Shown in pieces: positions 53,754 through 62,562 of a stretch of DNA of 64,000 nt. Origin of the DNA: Aporhodopirellula aestuarii. Its GTDB lineage: Bacteria > Planctomycetota > Planctomycetia > Pirellulales > Pirellulaceae. The stretch's first letter is position 1. Every line of letters begins with the position of its first letter. Below the pieces are notes generated by a model. It did no database searches, had not been told where the DNA came from, and saw only the letters and a list, made by a program, of their open reading frames with translations. The position numbers were made by a program, and so were the translations under genes. The stretch lies in NCBI RefSeq assembly GCF_023701485.1, contig NZ_JAMQBK010000025.1:29828-93827 (forward strand). Direction: 5' to 3'.

Positions 53754-55822
53754 GCGCCAACCTACTCCCGTCGCCGATGTCCGATCCGATCGAGTTCAAT
53801 AACTCGATCGACCTTTCTGATATCGGTGGCACGCTCACGCTCGCCGAGACCACGCACGATGCATGGTTGCCTCCCGAGCCGGTCAACACGTTCGAGTGGT
53901 TGTGCGAGAACATGCACTCGCACAAGGGTGCCCCGTTCAATCCCGTGCAGTTCCCGTGGACGAAAGGCATCTGCGAAGCATGGGACGATCCCCGGACTCG
54001 GAACATTTGGGTCAAGATGGGATCCCGGCTCGGAAAGACCGAAGTCTCTCTCGGCTGCCACGCTTGCGCCCAGAGGCACGATCCCAATACGGGCATGATT
54101 GGTGCCTCGACGCAGCGACTACTCGAGAAGACGATCGGAGACCGGTTCTACGGCATGATGGCGAAGACGCCGGCACTCGCGGACCTGTGCCCACCCAAAC
54201 ACCGGCAGAATTCGCACAAGGTCTCGACGCGAACCTTCATCACCTACGGCGCGTGGTCCGGATCGCCCACCACGCTCGGCGACATCGACCCCAAGTACGT
54301 CAACCTCCTCGAGGTGTCCAAATGGGTGCGCGAGCAGAAGAGCGAATCCGACTCGATCGAGCTCGCTCTCGCCCGCGGTAGCGAAATCCCCGACCGCAAG
54401 TTTCTCGGTGAATCGACACCGACGATCAAAGGGGCATGCCGGATCACGAAGTTCGTGGAGCGTGCGTCCAACGAGTATTTTCATGTGCCGTGCCCGCACT
54501 GCAATCATCACCAACGTTTGCGGCGGAACACAACCGGCGAGCGTAAGGATGGCGGGTTGATGTGGGACGGAGGCCCCGAGGAGGCCATTAGTCCGGAGAA
54601 GGCGTACCAGACCGCTCACTACGTTTGCGAATCATGCCACAAGAACATCGACGAGACGCAGCGTCGATCGATGATTCAAAAGGGCGTGTGGTGCGGTACT
54701 GGGCAACGCGTCGACAAGAACGGAGAACTCGTCGGCAAGCCGGCCAATGGGATCCGGGAGCGATCGTTCAACTTGTCGCGAATGTACGGGTGGACGTTCA
54801 CGTTCGCCGATTACGCTCGTGCGTATATCGAATCACTCAGCCTGTCCGGGCAATCGTTCGCCAACGACTGGGAGGGCGAGGCGTGGGTGCCGTTGAAAGT
54901 CGAGATGGAGTGGGAGCAACTCGCCAAACGGTTGTGCGTCGGCGATTGGGAGCTCGGCCAGGTCCCCGAGGGTTGCTACTTCCTAACGTGTGCGGTGGAC
55001 GTGCAAGTCGATCACTTTGTCTGCGCAACGTTCGGATGGGACAACCGTCAACGCGGTTGTTTGATCCGCCACGGCACCGTCGACACGTGGGACCAGGTCC
55101 GGGAGTGGATCCAGCGGCCGTACGAGGCGCTCGATGGTGGTTCGGACATGCGAGCACGCATGACGTTGATCGACAGCCGGGACGGTAACCGGAAAGATGA
55201 GATCATCAACTTCTGCCGCTCGGTCAACGACGAGGCCGGCCCTCACGTGTACCCGTCGATGGGTGGAAACCACGGCAGCATGAACCTGCGGTTCTTCCGC
55301 AAACTCGCGATCGATGCCGACAACGAGATCGGCAAGAAAGCGAAGCGGAACATCGTCCCCGGCATCCACCTCATCATGATCAACACGACCGTGTTCCAAG
55401 AGTGGATGGACAACGTGATGGTCAATCGTGTCCCCGGTGACGACATGTCGATGATGCTGCCTCAATGCCTGATCGAAGATCAAGATTTGTTCGATCAGTT
55501 GCTCAACGAGAAGCTCAACAAAGAGAAGGGCATTTGGGAGCACATCGACACGCTCGTGCCCAACGACATGCGAGACGTGTTCCGATACGGCCGTTGTGCC
55601 GCGGAAGTCCTCACCAATGGCAACTGGGCACGGATACCGAAGCACCGTCCGCGACAGCTGCCTGAGTCAGAGGCGGATCGACATCAACGCCAACGTCGAA
55701 CAGCCGAGCAGCTCAACCGAAACCGCGAATCGGGCGGCAAGCCAAATCAATCGAAGAAAAGATTCGTTCGGCGTCCGTCGTCGACATCCAGCAAGCGGTT
55801 CGTCCGGAGGAAATCGTTGTGA
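53750..55822 (+). CDS. Phage terminase large subunit, GpA family
   Basis: TerL is the ATPase and nuclease that cuts concatemeric DNA and drives packaging. The 690-residue protein has the Walker A-like loop MGSRLGKTEVS near 90-100, a GpA-type zinc region (CPHCNHHQRL, CESCHKNIDE), and the nuclease-type CAVDVQVDHFVC segment followed by a later acidic site. The ATG overlaps the terS stop. Length is normal for GpA-type proteins. Downstream there is only a small zinc-ribbon gene, not a portal or head-tail joining protein, which is unusual. Confidence 0.9.
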   Translation: MSANLLPSPMSDPIEFNNSIDLSDIGGTLTLAETTHDAWLPPEPVNTFEWLCENMHSHKGAPFNPVQFPWTKGICEAWDDPRTRNIWVKMGSRLGKTEVSLGCHACAQRHDPNTGMIGASTQRLLEKTIGDRFYGMMAKTPALADLCPPKHRQNSHKVSTRTFITYGAWSGSPTTLGDIDPKYVNLLEVSKWVREQKSESDSIELALARGSEIPDRKFLGESTPTIKGACRITKFVERASNEYFHVPCPHCNHHQRLRRNTTGERKDGGLMWDGGPEEAISPEKAYQTAHYVCESCHKNIDETQRRSMIQKGVWCGTGQRVDKNGELVGKPANGIRERSFNLSRMYGWTFTFADYARAYIESLSLSGQSFANDWEGEAWVPLKVEMEWEQLAKRLCVGDWELGQVPEGCYFLTCAVDVQVDHFVCATFGWDNRQRGCLIRHGTVDTWDQVREWIQRPYEALDGGSDMRARMTLIDSRDGNRKDEIINFCRSVNDEAGPHVYPSMGGNHGSMNLRFFRKLAIDADNEIGKKAKRNIVPGIHLIMINTTVFQEWMDNVMVNRVPGDDMSMMLPQCLIEDQDLFDQLLNEKLNKEKGIWEHIDTLVPNDMRDVFRYGRCAAEVLTNGNWARIPKHRPRQLPESEADRHQRQRRTAEQLNRNRESGGKPNQSKKRFVRRPSSTSSKRFVRRKSL

Positions 55823-56040
55823 GCCAAGAAACCCCGTCAACCGCGTGCCCAAAATGTCACGAAGGCACGATGCGAGTCGAAACCACCCGCGTGCAAGAAA
55901 AGATCGGCACCCGAACCCAGTACTGCGTCTGCACGATCTGCCGCCACCGCTTCAAGAGAATCGTACCCATCACCAACGCCCCAGTGAGAAAAGGGATGGT
56001 AGAGTCGTGGGAGAGCCGCCGGGTGACGACGCGGGAGTGA
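55819..56040 (+). CDS. Small zinc-ribbon protein after terL
   Basis: A 73-residue protein with CPKC and CTIC pairs (about Cys10/13 and 38/41) framing strands EGTMRVETTR and RTQYCVCTI, an Ogr/Com- or transcription-factor-like zinc ribbon. It starts with a GTG overlapping the terL stop (GTGA). It may regulate late genes. It is the last recognisable phage-type gene before the right part. Confidence 0.7.
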   Translation: MSQETPSTACPKCHEGTMRVETTRVQEKIGTRTQYCVCTICRHRFKRIVPITNAPVRKGMVESWESRRVTTRE

Positions 56041-56141
56041 TGGTGGGTGCGGTGTTTGACCACGAAATACACGAAGGACACGAAAGTGGTGGGTGGATTT
56101 GTTTCGTGTGGTTGGTGGAGCAAATGGCCCTGCTTTGCTAT

Positions 56142-56164
56142 CGGAACGGCGCGAGCCGTCCGGT
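56142..56164. repeat. Half copy of the family A repeat
   Basis: CGGAACGGCGCGAGCCGTCC followed by GGT, without the second arm. It marks the return of the chromosome-type repeats after the element. Confidence 0.6.
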
Positions 56165-56245
56165 GTCACATTGAAAAAGCTGCTGTGACCGTAGAAGACT
56201 CGTGCCACCTTTACTTCGTCCTGGCACTTTTTCTTCATCTACGGT

Positions 56246-56587
56246 TCATCGCATCGAGACCTCGACCGCGTCGAATCGGGGTTGCCACTTCTTCTTGAAG
56301 GCCTCGCGTTCGGCAGCTGATAATTTGGCGACCTCGGTGGAAAACTTGGAATAGGCAGACCGAATCGGTGACACAATCTCCGGGATCCTTGCCTGTTCGG
56401 CCTCGCTGAGTTCGCCATCCACGTTGGTACGCTGTGCATTGAATTCGTCCATCCGCTTCCGCGACTCCACCACGACGTCGAGATATTGCTCGGCAGCTAA
56501 ATCGGCAGAGGTGGGCGACGAACCGCAACCTACAAGGCCAAGGGATACGATGAGAAAACAAATTAGCAGAATTGGACTGTAAAGCAT
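56246..56587 (-). CDS. Small lipoprotein
   Basis: A 113-residue protein with a lipobox (SLGLVGCGSS, Cys near 21). The mature part is helical and charged (VVESRKRMDEFNAQRT; SKFSTEVAKLSAAEREAFKK). No function is recognised. It is transcribed leftward in a row of small minus-strand genes. Planctomycetes encode many such lipoproteins. Confidence 0.75.
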   Translation of the reverse strand: MLYSPILLICFLIVSLGLVGCGSSPTSADLAAEQYLDVVVESRKRMDEFNAQRTNVDGELSEAEQARIPEIVSPIRSAYSKFSTEVAKLSAAEREAFKKKWQPRFDAVEVSMR

Positions 56588-56615
56588 TCGGATTAGCTGA
56601 TCGGTCTGAAGGATG

Positions 56616-56837
56616 TTACCTTGTCCGGATGAAGAAGGTGATGCTACCGATCGCGAAACTGCAGATCAAGAACGCAACGCCGATGCCAACCGCTTCAGCC
56701 CCGGTCGCGGGGATGCCGCCCCGGTAGGAAAACTCGCCCGTGATCAGAGTCATGACGCCCAGAAACAAAAAGATCGCCGAAATAAAACGCAGCGGTTTGC
56801 ATGCCTTCGGCGGTATGTACCAAAAAGAGTTAGACAT
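56616..56837 (-). CDS. Two-helix small membrane protein
   Basis: A 73-residue protein starting MSNSFWYIPPKACKPLRF, with hydrophobic helices LRFISAIFLFLGVMTLITG and AVGIGVAFLICSFAIGSI. The longer frame to 57251 is low-complexity and rejected. No function is recognised. Confidence 0.6.
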   Translation of the reverse strand: MSNSFWYIPPKACKPLRFISAIFLFLGVMTLITGEFSYRGGIPATGAEAVGIGVAFLICSFAIGSITFFIRTR

Positions 56838-57010
56838 CAAGTTTGACTCTACGGAAAACAGGGGTATGAGCAAAGCAAGTTGTCTGACACCTTGTTGCCC
56901 ACCATCCAATGAAAGCCCATCGAACCTGCGTTCACCCGCAAGCGGTTCCACACTCAGCGATCGACATGAGGCCACGCTGTCCTTTTCGTTCCCAAATCGG
57001 GTCGCGTCGC

Positions 57011-57496
57011 TCAGTTTGACGGAATGACTTCGACTCGGACCATTGTCGAAAGTAGTTCGACGAAGGCTTTCGACTCTCGCTCTTGGCTTCCTTCTAGGTC
57101 GAAGAGGCGTTCCCCCCGGTGCATCCAATCGGGGAACATGCTGTTGTTCGTGAACGTCCCATCGCCAATGAAGTGAAACAGGTGAACCTGCTTTCCGCCA
57201 ATGAGTCTCAAGCCTACGCTGAACCAATCGGAACTGTCGTGAGCGCTCCACGATCCGCCCAAAGCATTGTCCTGATAACCATACGTAATCGCCTCGATGT
57301 CGCCATACGGAAAGGCGTGATGTCGCTTAAGAACCCAAAAGTATCGCGAGTTAAGATGAATTTTTTCTGATTGAGGGTCAACCTCGACCTCTCGTATGGC
57401 CAGACCTAGGAGCAAGATCCGCAGCCGCCAAGCCGTCTTGGCGACAATGCAACATCCGCGTTTTTTAATACGTGGGCAGATGGAGAATAGTCGCAT
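57011..57496 (-). CDS. Hypothetical 161-residue protein
   Basis: A soluble, probably beta-rich protein with EVEVDPQSEKIHLNSRYFWV and LKRHHAFPYGDIEAITYGYQ, then WFSVGLRLIGGKQVHLFHFI. A basic, hydrophobic start (about 1-35) might be a signal or anchor. The strand pattern resembles PH-like domains, as in DUF-type planctomycete proteins, but no family is recognised. It stands alone between a small gene and repeat remnants. Confidence 0.6.
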   Translation of the reverse strand: MRLFSICPRIKKRGCCIVAKTAWRLRILLLGLAIREVEVDPQSEKIHLNSRYFWVLKRHHAFPYGDIEAITYGYQDNALGGSWSAHDSSDWFSVGLRLIGGKQVHLFHFIGDGTFTNNSMFPDWMHRGERLFDLEGSQERESKAFVELLSTMVRVEVIPSN

Positions 57497-57591
57497 GATG
57501 CAGTCTCTTCGTCGACGTTTCCATTATAAAAGACGGTCGCACGCTGCCGTGCAGCGGCAAAGCAAGGATCAGCAGCGGGCGAATAAAGGTT

Positions 57592-57753
57592 TCAGGGCTC
57601 TTCGCTCGGAACCGGTTGTTTTTTCTTGGGCCTTCCGCGGGGGCGGAGGGTGGATTCGAGTTCGCGACGACGTGCGATCGATTCTACCCAAGTGGATTGT
57701 CCGAGGGGACTGCCTCGACGAATCGATCATCGGATTTGTTCGAGCTCTTTGAG
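57592..57753 (-). pseudogene. RAYT (REP-associated tyrosine transposase) C-terminal remnant 1
   Basis: The minus strand encodes LKELEQIR, then a TGA (57727-57729), then SIRRGSPLGQSTWVESIARR and ESTLRPRGRPKKK. This is the characteristic end of Y1/HUH RAYT transposases. The N-terminal catalytic part is missing and the reading frame is broken, so it is a dead remnant. GGTGGCC palindromes lie upstream on the minus strand. Confidence 0.75.
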
Positions 57754-57790
57754 CGAAGAAAAGGTGGCGAAGAAAAGGTGGCCGGCGAAG

Positions 57791-57840
57791 AAAAGGTGGC
57801 CGGTACCGTTGCAGTTATTTGGTACCGGCCACCTTTTTTT
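57791..57840. repeat. Family C variant palindrome (GGTGGCCGGTACC)
   Basis: AAAAGGTGGCCGGTACC, a 13-base loop, then GGTACCGGCCACCTTTTTTT. A strong hairpin with a T-tract; a sister copy is at 58266. It could serve as a terminator. Confidence 0.75.
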
Positions 57841-57852
57841 GCCCACCTTTTC

Positions 57853-58095
57853 TTACCGCTGAGTCCTCCACCACCGATCCACCGTTGCAATCATGATCAC
57901 CAAGATGACGAGAGCGAACGCCGATCTCTCTACCCGTTCCGTCATGGTCACGACGGTTGGCATGTAGCCGCGCGCTTCGCACCATGTCATCCCAATATCA
58001 AAAACCCAGAAGAATCCAACGACTAGGATCACCCACTTCACGCAAGCAAGTGCGATCTTAAAGCAAGCAAGTGCGATCGCTTTGGTCCATGGCAT
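57853..58095 (-). CDS. Small membrane protein (uncertain)
   Basis: An 80-residue frame with two hydrophobic segments (ALACVKWVILVVGFFWVF and SAFALVILVIMIATV) and a duplicated ALACFKIALACVK start. There is no family and only a weak ribosome site. It lies between two family C palindromes. Real coding status is open. Confidence 0.4.
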   Translation of the reverse strand: MPWTKAIALACFKIALACVKWVILVVGFFWVFDIGMTWCEARGYMPTVVTMTERVERSAFALVILVIMIATVDRWWRTQR

Positions 58096-58265
58096 TGGAC
58101 GCGACAGCGCACCATCGTCGCGGTCTTCGCGTTCTTGTTCGGTCGGCGGTGAATATGGGTTGTCGATCTCAAGTCCATCGATAGCAGAATGAATCCATGT
58201 AAGTCCGAGCTTTGATGGGTGGGAGTCAATCGTTAAAAAACTGGCGACTCGGACCCGTGACGAAG

Positions 58266-58316
58266 AAGAGGTGGCCGGTACCGTTGCAGCTATTTGGTAC
58301 CGGACACCTTTTCTTC
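58266..58316. repeat. Family C variant palindrome, second copy
   Basis: Same arms and loop as 57791 with two changes (GAGGTGGCCGGTACC; GGTACCGGACACCTTTTCTT). Confidence 0.7.
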
Positions 58317-58359
58317 CTCATTCCGTGCGAACTATAAGGCCAGAGACAAACAGTGAGTA

Positions 58360-58551
58360 TCAGGGTGACGGCTGCTCTTCCGCCTGGGATTCTTCGGCCA
58401 GCAATTTCTTTTCGTAATCAGACAACTCAGACGGCCGCTCAATCACCGTTGGTTCTGAGCTCGTACCACAGCCCACCAAAGTAAGAGTATTGGCCGCTAA
58501 AGCAACCGCAAAAAAGGCACAGAGAGGCAACTTCCATCGCAGAACAATCAT
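58360..58551 (-). CDS. Small lipoprotein of DUF1559-associated type
   Basis: A 63-residue lipoprotein with a lipobox (NTLTLVGCGTS) and a charged helical tail (ERPSELSDYEKKLLAEES). The ATG at 58551 is chosen over 58563. It lies 121 bp downstream of the DUF1559 pseudopilin gene on the same strand, an arrangement seen again and again in planctomycetes. Function unknown. Confidence 0.7.
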   Translation of the reverse strand: MIVLRWKLPLCAFFAVALAANTLTLVGCGTSSEPTVIERPSELSDYEKKLLAEESQAEEQPSP

Positions 58552-58672
58552 GATTACCAGCAAAGTAAAAAGGTATTTAAGTTAGTGGGAAGACGAGCAA
58601 CACAAACTCCCGCACAATCTCCACGCACCCAACTGGTGCGTGGATCATGAGGCAGACGAGCGTGTCAATGCA

Positions 58673-59875
58673 CTAGAACTCGCTATCGATAACCTCTTTT
58701 GACGCGCGAGTCCCCAAAGCCCCCCAGAGGCCATACGTACTCTGCTGACCAGCCCCTGCCGGAGCGGCGGTCTGGGTCCCCGCCTCGATACTGTCGGTAA
58801 TAAACCGTACAGCGCCATCACCCATCAAGATATGCGCGCCACCTTGATGCCGACTTGAGACGGTCCCGTACCCATGCGAGGCGTCTGCGGTGTTCCAGAA
58901 ACAAGAAACGCTATTGGGCGGGCGAATTGTTTGGACCGCTGTAAAGCTGAGCGTTGAGTGTGCCCAACGGTGCCCACGTTCAATAATCGTTCCTGTAACA
59001 AATTGGGGACGACTCGGGTCAATCGCTGCATCACAGGCTTTCGGATTAGTCATCATCGCGATAGCCCCAACAGTGACCGCATCGCCGACCACCTCGTTAG
59101 TGCCAAGACTGGTCGCCGCTTCCCCCATGGCGATTGTATTGGCAAGCCCATCAAGGACGTCACGAAACCCCGTTTTGTTGCGCATCCAGAAGAACCCACG
59201 ATTGGTTCCTCGAGCCTGCGTGGCTGCGGCGTTATTAGCAGTACCCACTGCGCGGGCGCTATCGGATTGCTCCTTTGCAGAGGGGCTTGCCCCACAATCA
59301 CAGTCCCAATTGGCAGCCCGATTCTTCCCGCCGGAATGCACGAGATAGATGGCGTCACCGACACAAGCCGCATAGTTTGTCCGCCCCAAACCGGGGAGCC
59401 CCTTCCCAGGATCGCTGGGGCAACGAAGCCCTGGTAGCTCGGTGTTCCATGGAATGTACTGCGACTGCCACGGCTGAGGACCCATCGCGGGCCAAGGCGG
59501 GGACTGAGCCGTGCCGTCAACTCTTTCGACGCTAGGATTACTAACTTGTTCCCAAACTGCTTGCTGCTCCATGAATGGAGTAATGGGAACTAGCATGCTT
59601 AGCGACCCAAAATTGTTCAGCCCGGTCGACTTCCGATCGGTCCCACCGCTGTGTATCGGAAGCTGATTGTACGCGGCATGGTAATTGTGAAGAGCCAAGC
59701 CAATTTGCTTGAAATTGTTGCTGCAGCTCATCCGGCGAGCTGCTTCTCGCGCTGCTTGAACCGCTGGCAAAAGCAGGCCTACGAGGACGCCAATGATCGC
59801 GATCACGACCAGCAGTTCCACCAATGTGAAACCGCGTTTGAAATGAATCTTGTTCTCTGAGTCCGTCTTCATCAC
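58673..59875 (-). CDS. DUF1559 pseudopilin-like protein
   Basis: A 400-residue protein with a type IV prepilin N-terminus: RGFTLVELLVVIAIIGVLVG at about 14-33, with the cleavage site before the phenylalanine. The DUF1559 domain follows, with AAREAARRMSCSNNFKQIGL, LGRTNYAACVGDAIYL, and the end SSRHQGGAHILMGDGAVRFI. The family has many copies per planctomycete genome; its role in pseudopilus or envelope structure is not established. A small lipoprotein gene follows downstream. No repeats interrupt it. Confidence 0.93.
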   Translation of the reverse strand: MMKTDSENKIHFKRGFTLVELLVVIAIIGVLVGLLLPAVQAAREAARRMSCSNNFKQIGLALHNYHAAYNQLPIHSGGTDRKSTGLNNFGSLSMLVPITPFMEQQAVWEQVSNPSVERVDGTAQSPPWPAMGPQPWQSQYIPWNTELPGLRCPSDPGKGLPGLGRTNYAACVGDAIYLVHSGGKNRAANWDCDCGASPSAKEQSDSARAVGTANNAAATQARGTNRGFFWMRNKTGFRDVLDGLANTIAMGEAATSLGTNEVVGDAVTVGAIAMMTNPKACDAAIDPSRPQFVTGTIIERGHRWAHSTLSFTAVQTIRPPNSVSCFWNTADASHGYGTVSSRHQGGAHILMGDGAVRFITDSIEAGTQTAAPAGAGQQSTYGLWGALGTRASKEVIDSEF

Positions 59876-60594
59876 GCACCTCTTTTTATTATTGTTTACG
59901 AAATTCGATTTAAGTTCAGTGACTGCCCGCTACTGTAGATACCCAGCATGACTGGAAGGCTAATCTTCCCACTCTAGAATGCGTGATTTTGCATTTCCTT
60001 TGTCAAGGATGAAAAACGGTTTTTAAGGGGTATTATATCGACCGCTATTGAGTGCAACAACGAAGAAAATGCCTAGAAAAAACTTTTGAGTTCCGCTAGC
60101 GGTTTGCAATTGGCATGAGTTTAGATTTGATCGTCGGCGAGAATTTCGGTTTTCCAGGTCAATGCGGGAGAGACCAGGAGGGCCATTTCACCAGATGATC
60201 GTGCTCGAGCCGAGCCGCATCGCAGTCCTTCGTTCGATGAAAGCGCGAGCCGATCTTTCACAGCAAGCCCCGTGAGAGGGGTGGTGTTGTCAAACGCCAT
60301 GTCTGCTGAGCATTGCTGTGAGGTTTAGTAAATTTCGATGTTTAAATGGTGGACATACCACTGTACGTCGCTTGCCAGGAAACGTGTCGATCCGCAATCA
60401 GGTACGCTCGCGGAGGGACTCCAGTGAGTGTGTGATTGGACACTCTTTCGATTTGGTGATCTCGACCATGGCGGGGACTGGGTTCAAGTCAATCTTGGCT
60501 CGCTAGGTGTGCGTTTGTCCCTGCTTCTTGCCGCGGGATACGCTCACCGAACCGATCATTTTCGCCGAAGAAAAGGTGTCACGAAGAAAAGGTG
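59876..60594. other. Gap upstream of DUF1559 gene
   Basis: About 720 bp. It is AT-rich near 59876-60070 (probable promoter of the DUF1559 gene) and has no supported gene. GGTGTC palindrome arms start at 60572. Confidence 0.45.
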
Positions 60595-60845
60595 TCAGGA
60601 CTCTTTTCTCTGTCTCGATTCTTTTTTCTTGGGCCTTCCACGTGGGCGGAGGATGGATTCGAGGTCGAGGCGACGTGCGATCGATTCTACCCAAGTTGAC
60701 TGTCCAAGGGGGTTGCCTCGGCGAATCGACCATCGGATTTGATCGAGTTCCTTTTCGTCGAGTGGTTCGTTGACTCGCGGGAGCCAATTGGGCGAGCGCG
60801 GAATCGGCCATGGCGACAGGAGCCTTGGCAGCGGTTCGCTGTTTT
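60595..60845 (-). pseudogene. RAYT C-terminal remnant 2
   Basis: The minus strand encodes PRLLSPWPIPRSPNWLPRVN, then EPLDEKELDQIRWSIRRG, QSTWVESIARRLDLES and LRPRGRPKKKESRQRKE before a TGA at 60595. This is the C-terminal part of a REP-associated transposase, intact in frame over about 80 residues but lacking the HUH and tyrosine catalytic region. Family C palindrome arms lie on both sides, as expected for a former REP-RAYT unit. Confidence 0.8.
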
Positions 60846-60854
60846 GGACAGAAG

Positions 60855-60883
60855 AAAGGTGTCAGGACTGAATGACACCTTTT
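60855..60883. terminator. Family C hairpin after the Tad operon
   Basis: AAAGGTGTCA, 8-base loop, TGACACCTTT, placed 8 bp after the last TadE stop (60891). It may end the leftward Tad transcript and is also the 5' boundary of the RAYT remnant. Confidence 0.55.
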
Positions 60884-60890
60884 CTTGCCC

Positions 60891-61400
60891 TCAAGGCGTT
60901 GCGGGAGGAGCGACGGCCTGAGTCATCTTGGCAGCCGCACGCTCTGCAAACATCCGAGTTCGTCCCGTCAGATCGCCACTAAAGTAGACCGGTGACACCC
61001 AGCTGTTGCCTTGAACTGGAACCGTCACGTTCACTTCCACTATTTCAGTGTCGTCTGTGATTTTGGACGGGGTCACGCTTACGGTGGCGTTTTGGATGCC
61101 AATCGCATCAAGATAATTAATCGCCTCGTTTTCAACATCACTGGAGTTGGCACCGATGATCATTCCCTTTCGCGCTGCGAGGTAGGAAGAGTACTCCACC
61201 GATTGCCGTAGCATGGACAGCCGAACCATTTCAATGGCTCCGAACACCAGCATCAGCAGTACAGTCATCGTGATCGCAAACTCAACAACGACCGCTCCTT
61301 GCCGAGGCTTGGAAATGTCTACGTTTTCTCTCAAGCGATTGCACTTCGTGGGAGCACGCTTGCGCGTCGGTCGTACGCGATGCCTCACGCGTGTCTTCAT
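60891..61400 (-). CDS. TadE-family protein, second copy
   Basis: A 169-residue TadE-like protein. A basic N-terminal stretch leads to the hydrophobic segment GAVVVEFAITMTVLLMLVFG (about 35-54), with the TadE-type conserved acidic residue, then a soluble beta part (QNATVSVTPSKITDD, GNSWVSPVYFSGD). TadE proteins are pseudopilins of tight-adherence (Tad) secretion systems. It starts 4 bp after the vWA gene's stop and ends the operon. Confidence 0.82.
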   Translation of the reverse strand: MKTRVRHRVRPTRKRAPTKCNRLRENVDISKPRQGAVVVEFAITMTVLLMLVFGAIEMVRLSMLRQSVEYSSYLAARKGMIIGANSSDVENEAINYLDAIGIQNATVSVTPSKITDDTEIVEVNVTVPVQGNSWVSPVYFSGDLTGRTRMFAERAAAKMTQAVAPPATP

Positions 61401-61403
61401 ATT

Positions 61404-62558
61404 CTATTCCGTAAGCATGGATGGTAGACGGCGCGCAATTTGCTTGAACGCCTCGTTCAGTTGCTGCGCGTCTTCGGCGTGATAATGGGTGCCACCGGTC
61501 ATGTCAGCAATTCTTTGCATCAGCCCCTGATTAGCTTCGAAGCTAAAACTGACCGTGTATATCGGAACTGATTTCTTGATTGCTTCACCTGCCGCATAAA
61601 TTGGGTCCGTCCCCGTATTGTGGTTTCCATCACTCATCACAACCAAAGCATTGCTGGCCCAAGGACGACAGTATTTAGGGTCCGATACAGAAGCGAGTCC
61701 CTCGAGAATTCCGTCACCAACATTCGTGCTTCCGCCATAAAAGTTAGCTGATAGTGTGTCGAGTTCATCGGATATAAGTTGATAGTCATCGGTCAGCGTT
61801 TGATGGCAGGCAGAGGCGTGCGCATATCCACACAGAGAAACTTTCTCGATCTTGGCTGTCTGTGACAACTCATTGCAGAAGCTATTTACCGAGGCAACAA
61901 GGTCTAGCCAACGGCTATTTGGAGCGACTGGGTCGCCCGTTTGCCAGCCTGCCGGTTCGGCTACGGGTGGGGAACGGGTTTGACTAGATTCGTCTGCCGC
62001 GTATCTCATTGAACCGCTTCGGTCGACAACGACACTGACGTCGAGTGTTGTGAAGGTGTGTGTCGCAGTACATTGTGGACGAATCTCTCGAATCAATCCC
62101 TGGATAGGAAATAGCGGTGGGATTGGCTTTCCAGCACCAGAGGCGAAAGAATCCGTTGTAAGCCGAACGGCGTTGCCGTTTGCGGCAGCAGTGAAACTGT
62201 ACGCTTTGCCCTTCGATTGACGCTCACTTAGTCCGAATTCTAAATCGGTGGCAGCGATCGGCACGACGACGCCGTCAATTGGATTGAAAGAGGACATTTG
62301 CTGGGCTGCCGCTACAGATGCGGCTTGGTCTTGAGTTTCCATGAACGTTGCGCTCGCTGCTCGTGTTGCCGCATCGGTCACAATCTGCGTCCGAGTTCGA
62401 ACTGATTCGACGTATGCAATATTGATCGCAAACGCGCTGATCACAAGCAAAACCGAAAGCAGCATCGAGACAACGACTAAGATGCTTCCCTTTCGTTGAC
62501 GTGAAGAGAAGCAGACGGGGGAATGCCAATTTCGGACATTTAATGGGGGCGTGTGCAT
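61404..62558 (-). CDS. TadG-like protein with von Willebrand A domain
   Basis: A 384-residue protein. A membrane segment (about 27-47, GSILVVVSMLLSVLLVISA) is TadG-like. A vWA domain starts with the MIDAS motif VSVVVDRSGSM (about 175-185), continues with YGGSTNVGDGILEGL and SNALVVMSDGNHNTG, and ends with SVPIYTVSFSFEANQGL. The ATG at 62558 is preferred over 62624. It lies between two TadE genes with 3-4 bp gaps, so it is an operon. It probably builds or anchors a Tad-type surface assembly. Confidence 0.86.
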   Translation of the reverse strand: MHTPPLNVRNWHSPVCFSSRQRKGSILVVVSMLLSVLLVISAFAINIAYVESVRTRTQIVTDAATRAASATFMETQDQAASVAAAQQMSSFNPIDGVVVPIAATDLEFGLSERQSKGKAYSFTAAANGNAVRLTTDSFASGAGKPIPPLFPIQGLIREIRPQCTATHTFTTLDVSVVVDRSGSMRYAADESSQTRSPPVAEPAGWQTGDPVAPNSRWLDLVASVNSFCNELSQTAKIEKVSLCGYAHASACHQTLTDDYQLISDELDTLSANFYGGSTNVGDGILEGLASVSDPKYCRPWASNALVVMSDGNHNTGTDPIYAAGEAIKKSVPIYTVSFSFEANQGLMQRIADMTGGTHYHAEDAQQLNEAFKQIARRLPSMLTE

Positions 62559-62562
62559 CAGG

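Noticed and set aside
57011..57251. Extended frame of the small membrane protein at 56616
   Set aside because: It overlaps the real 57011 gene region and has low-complexity sequence, while the compact 73-residue frame has the helices.
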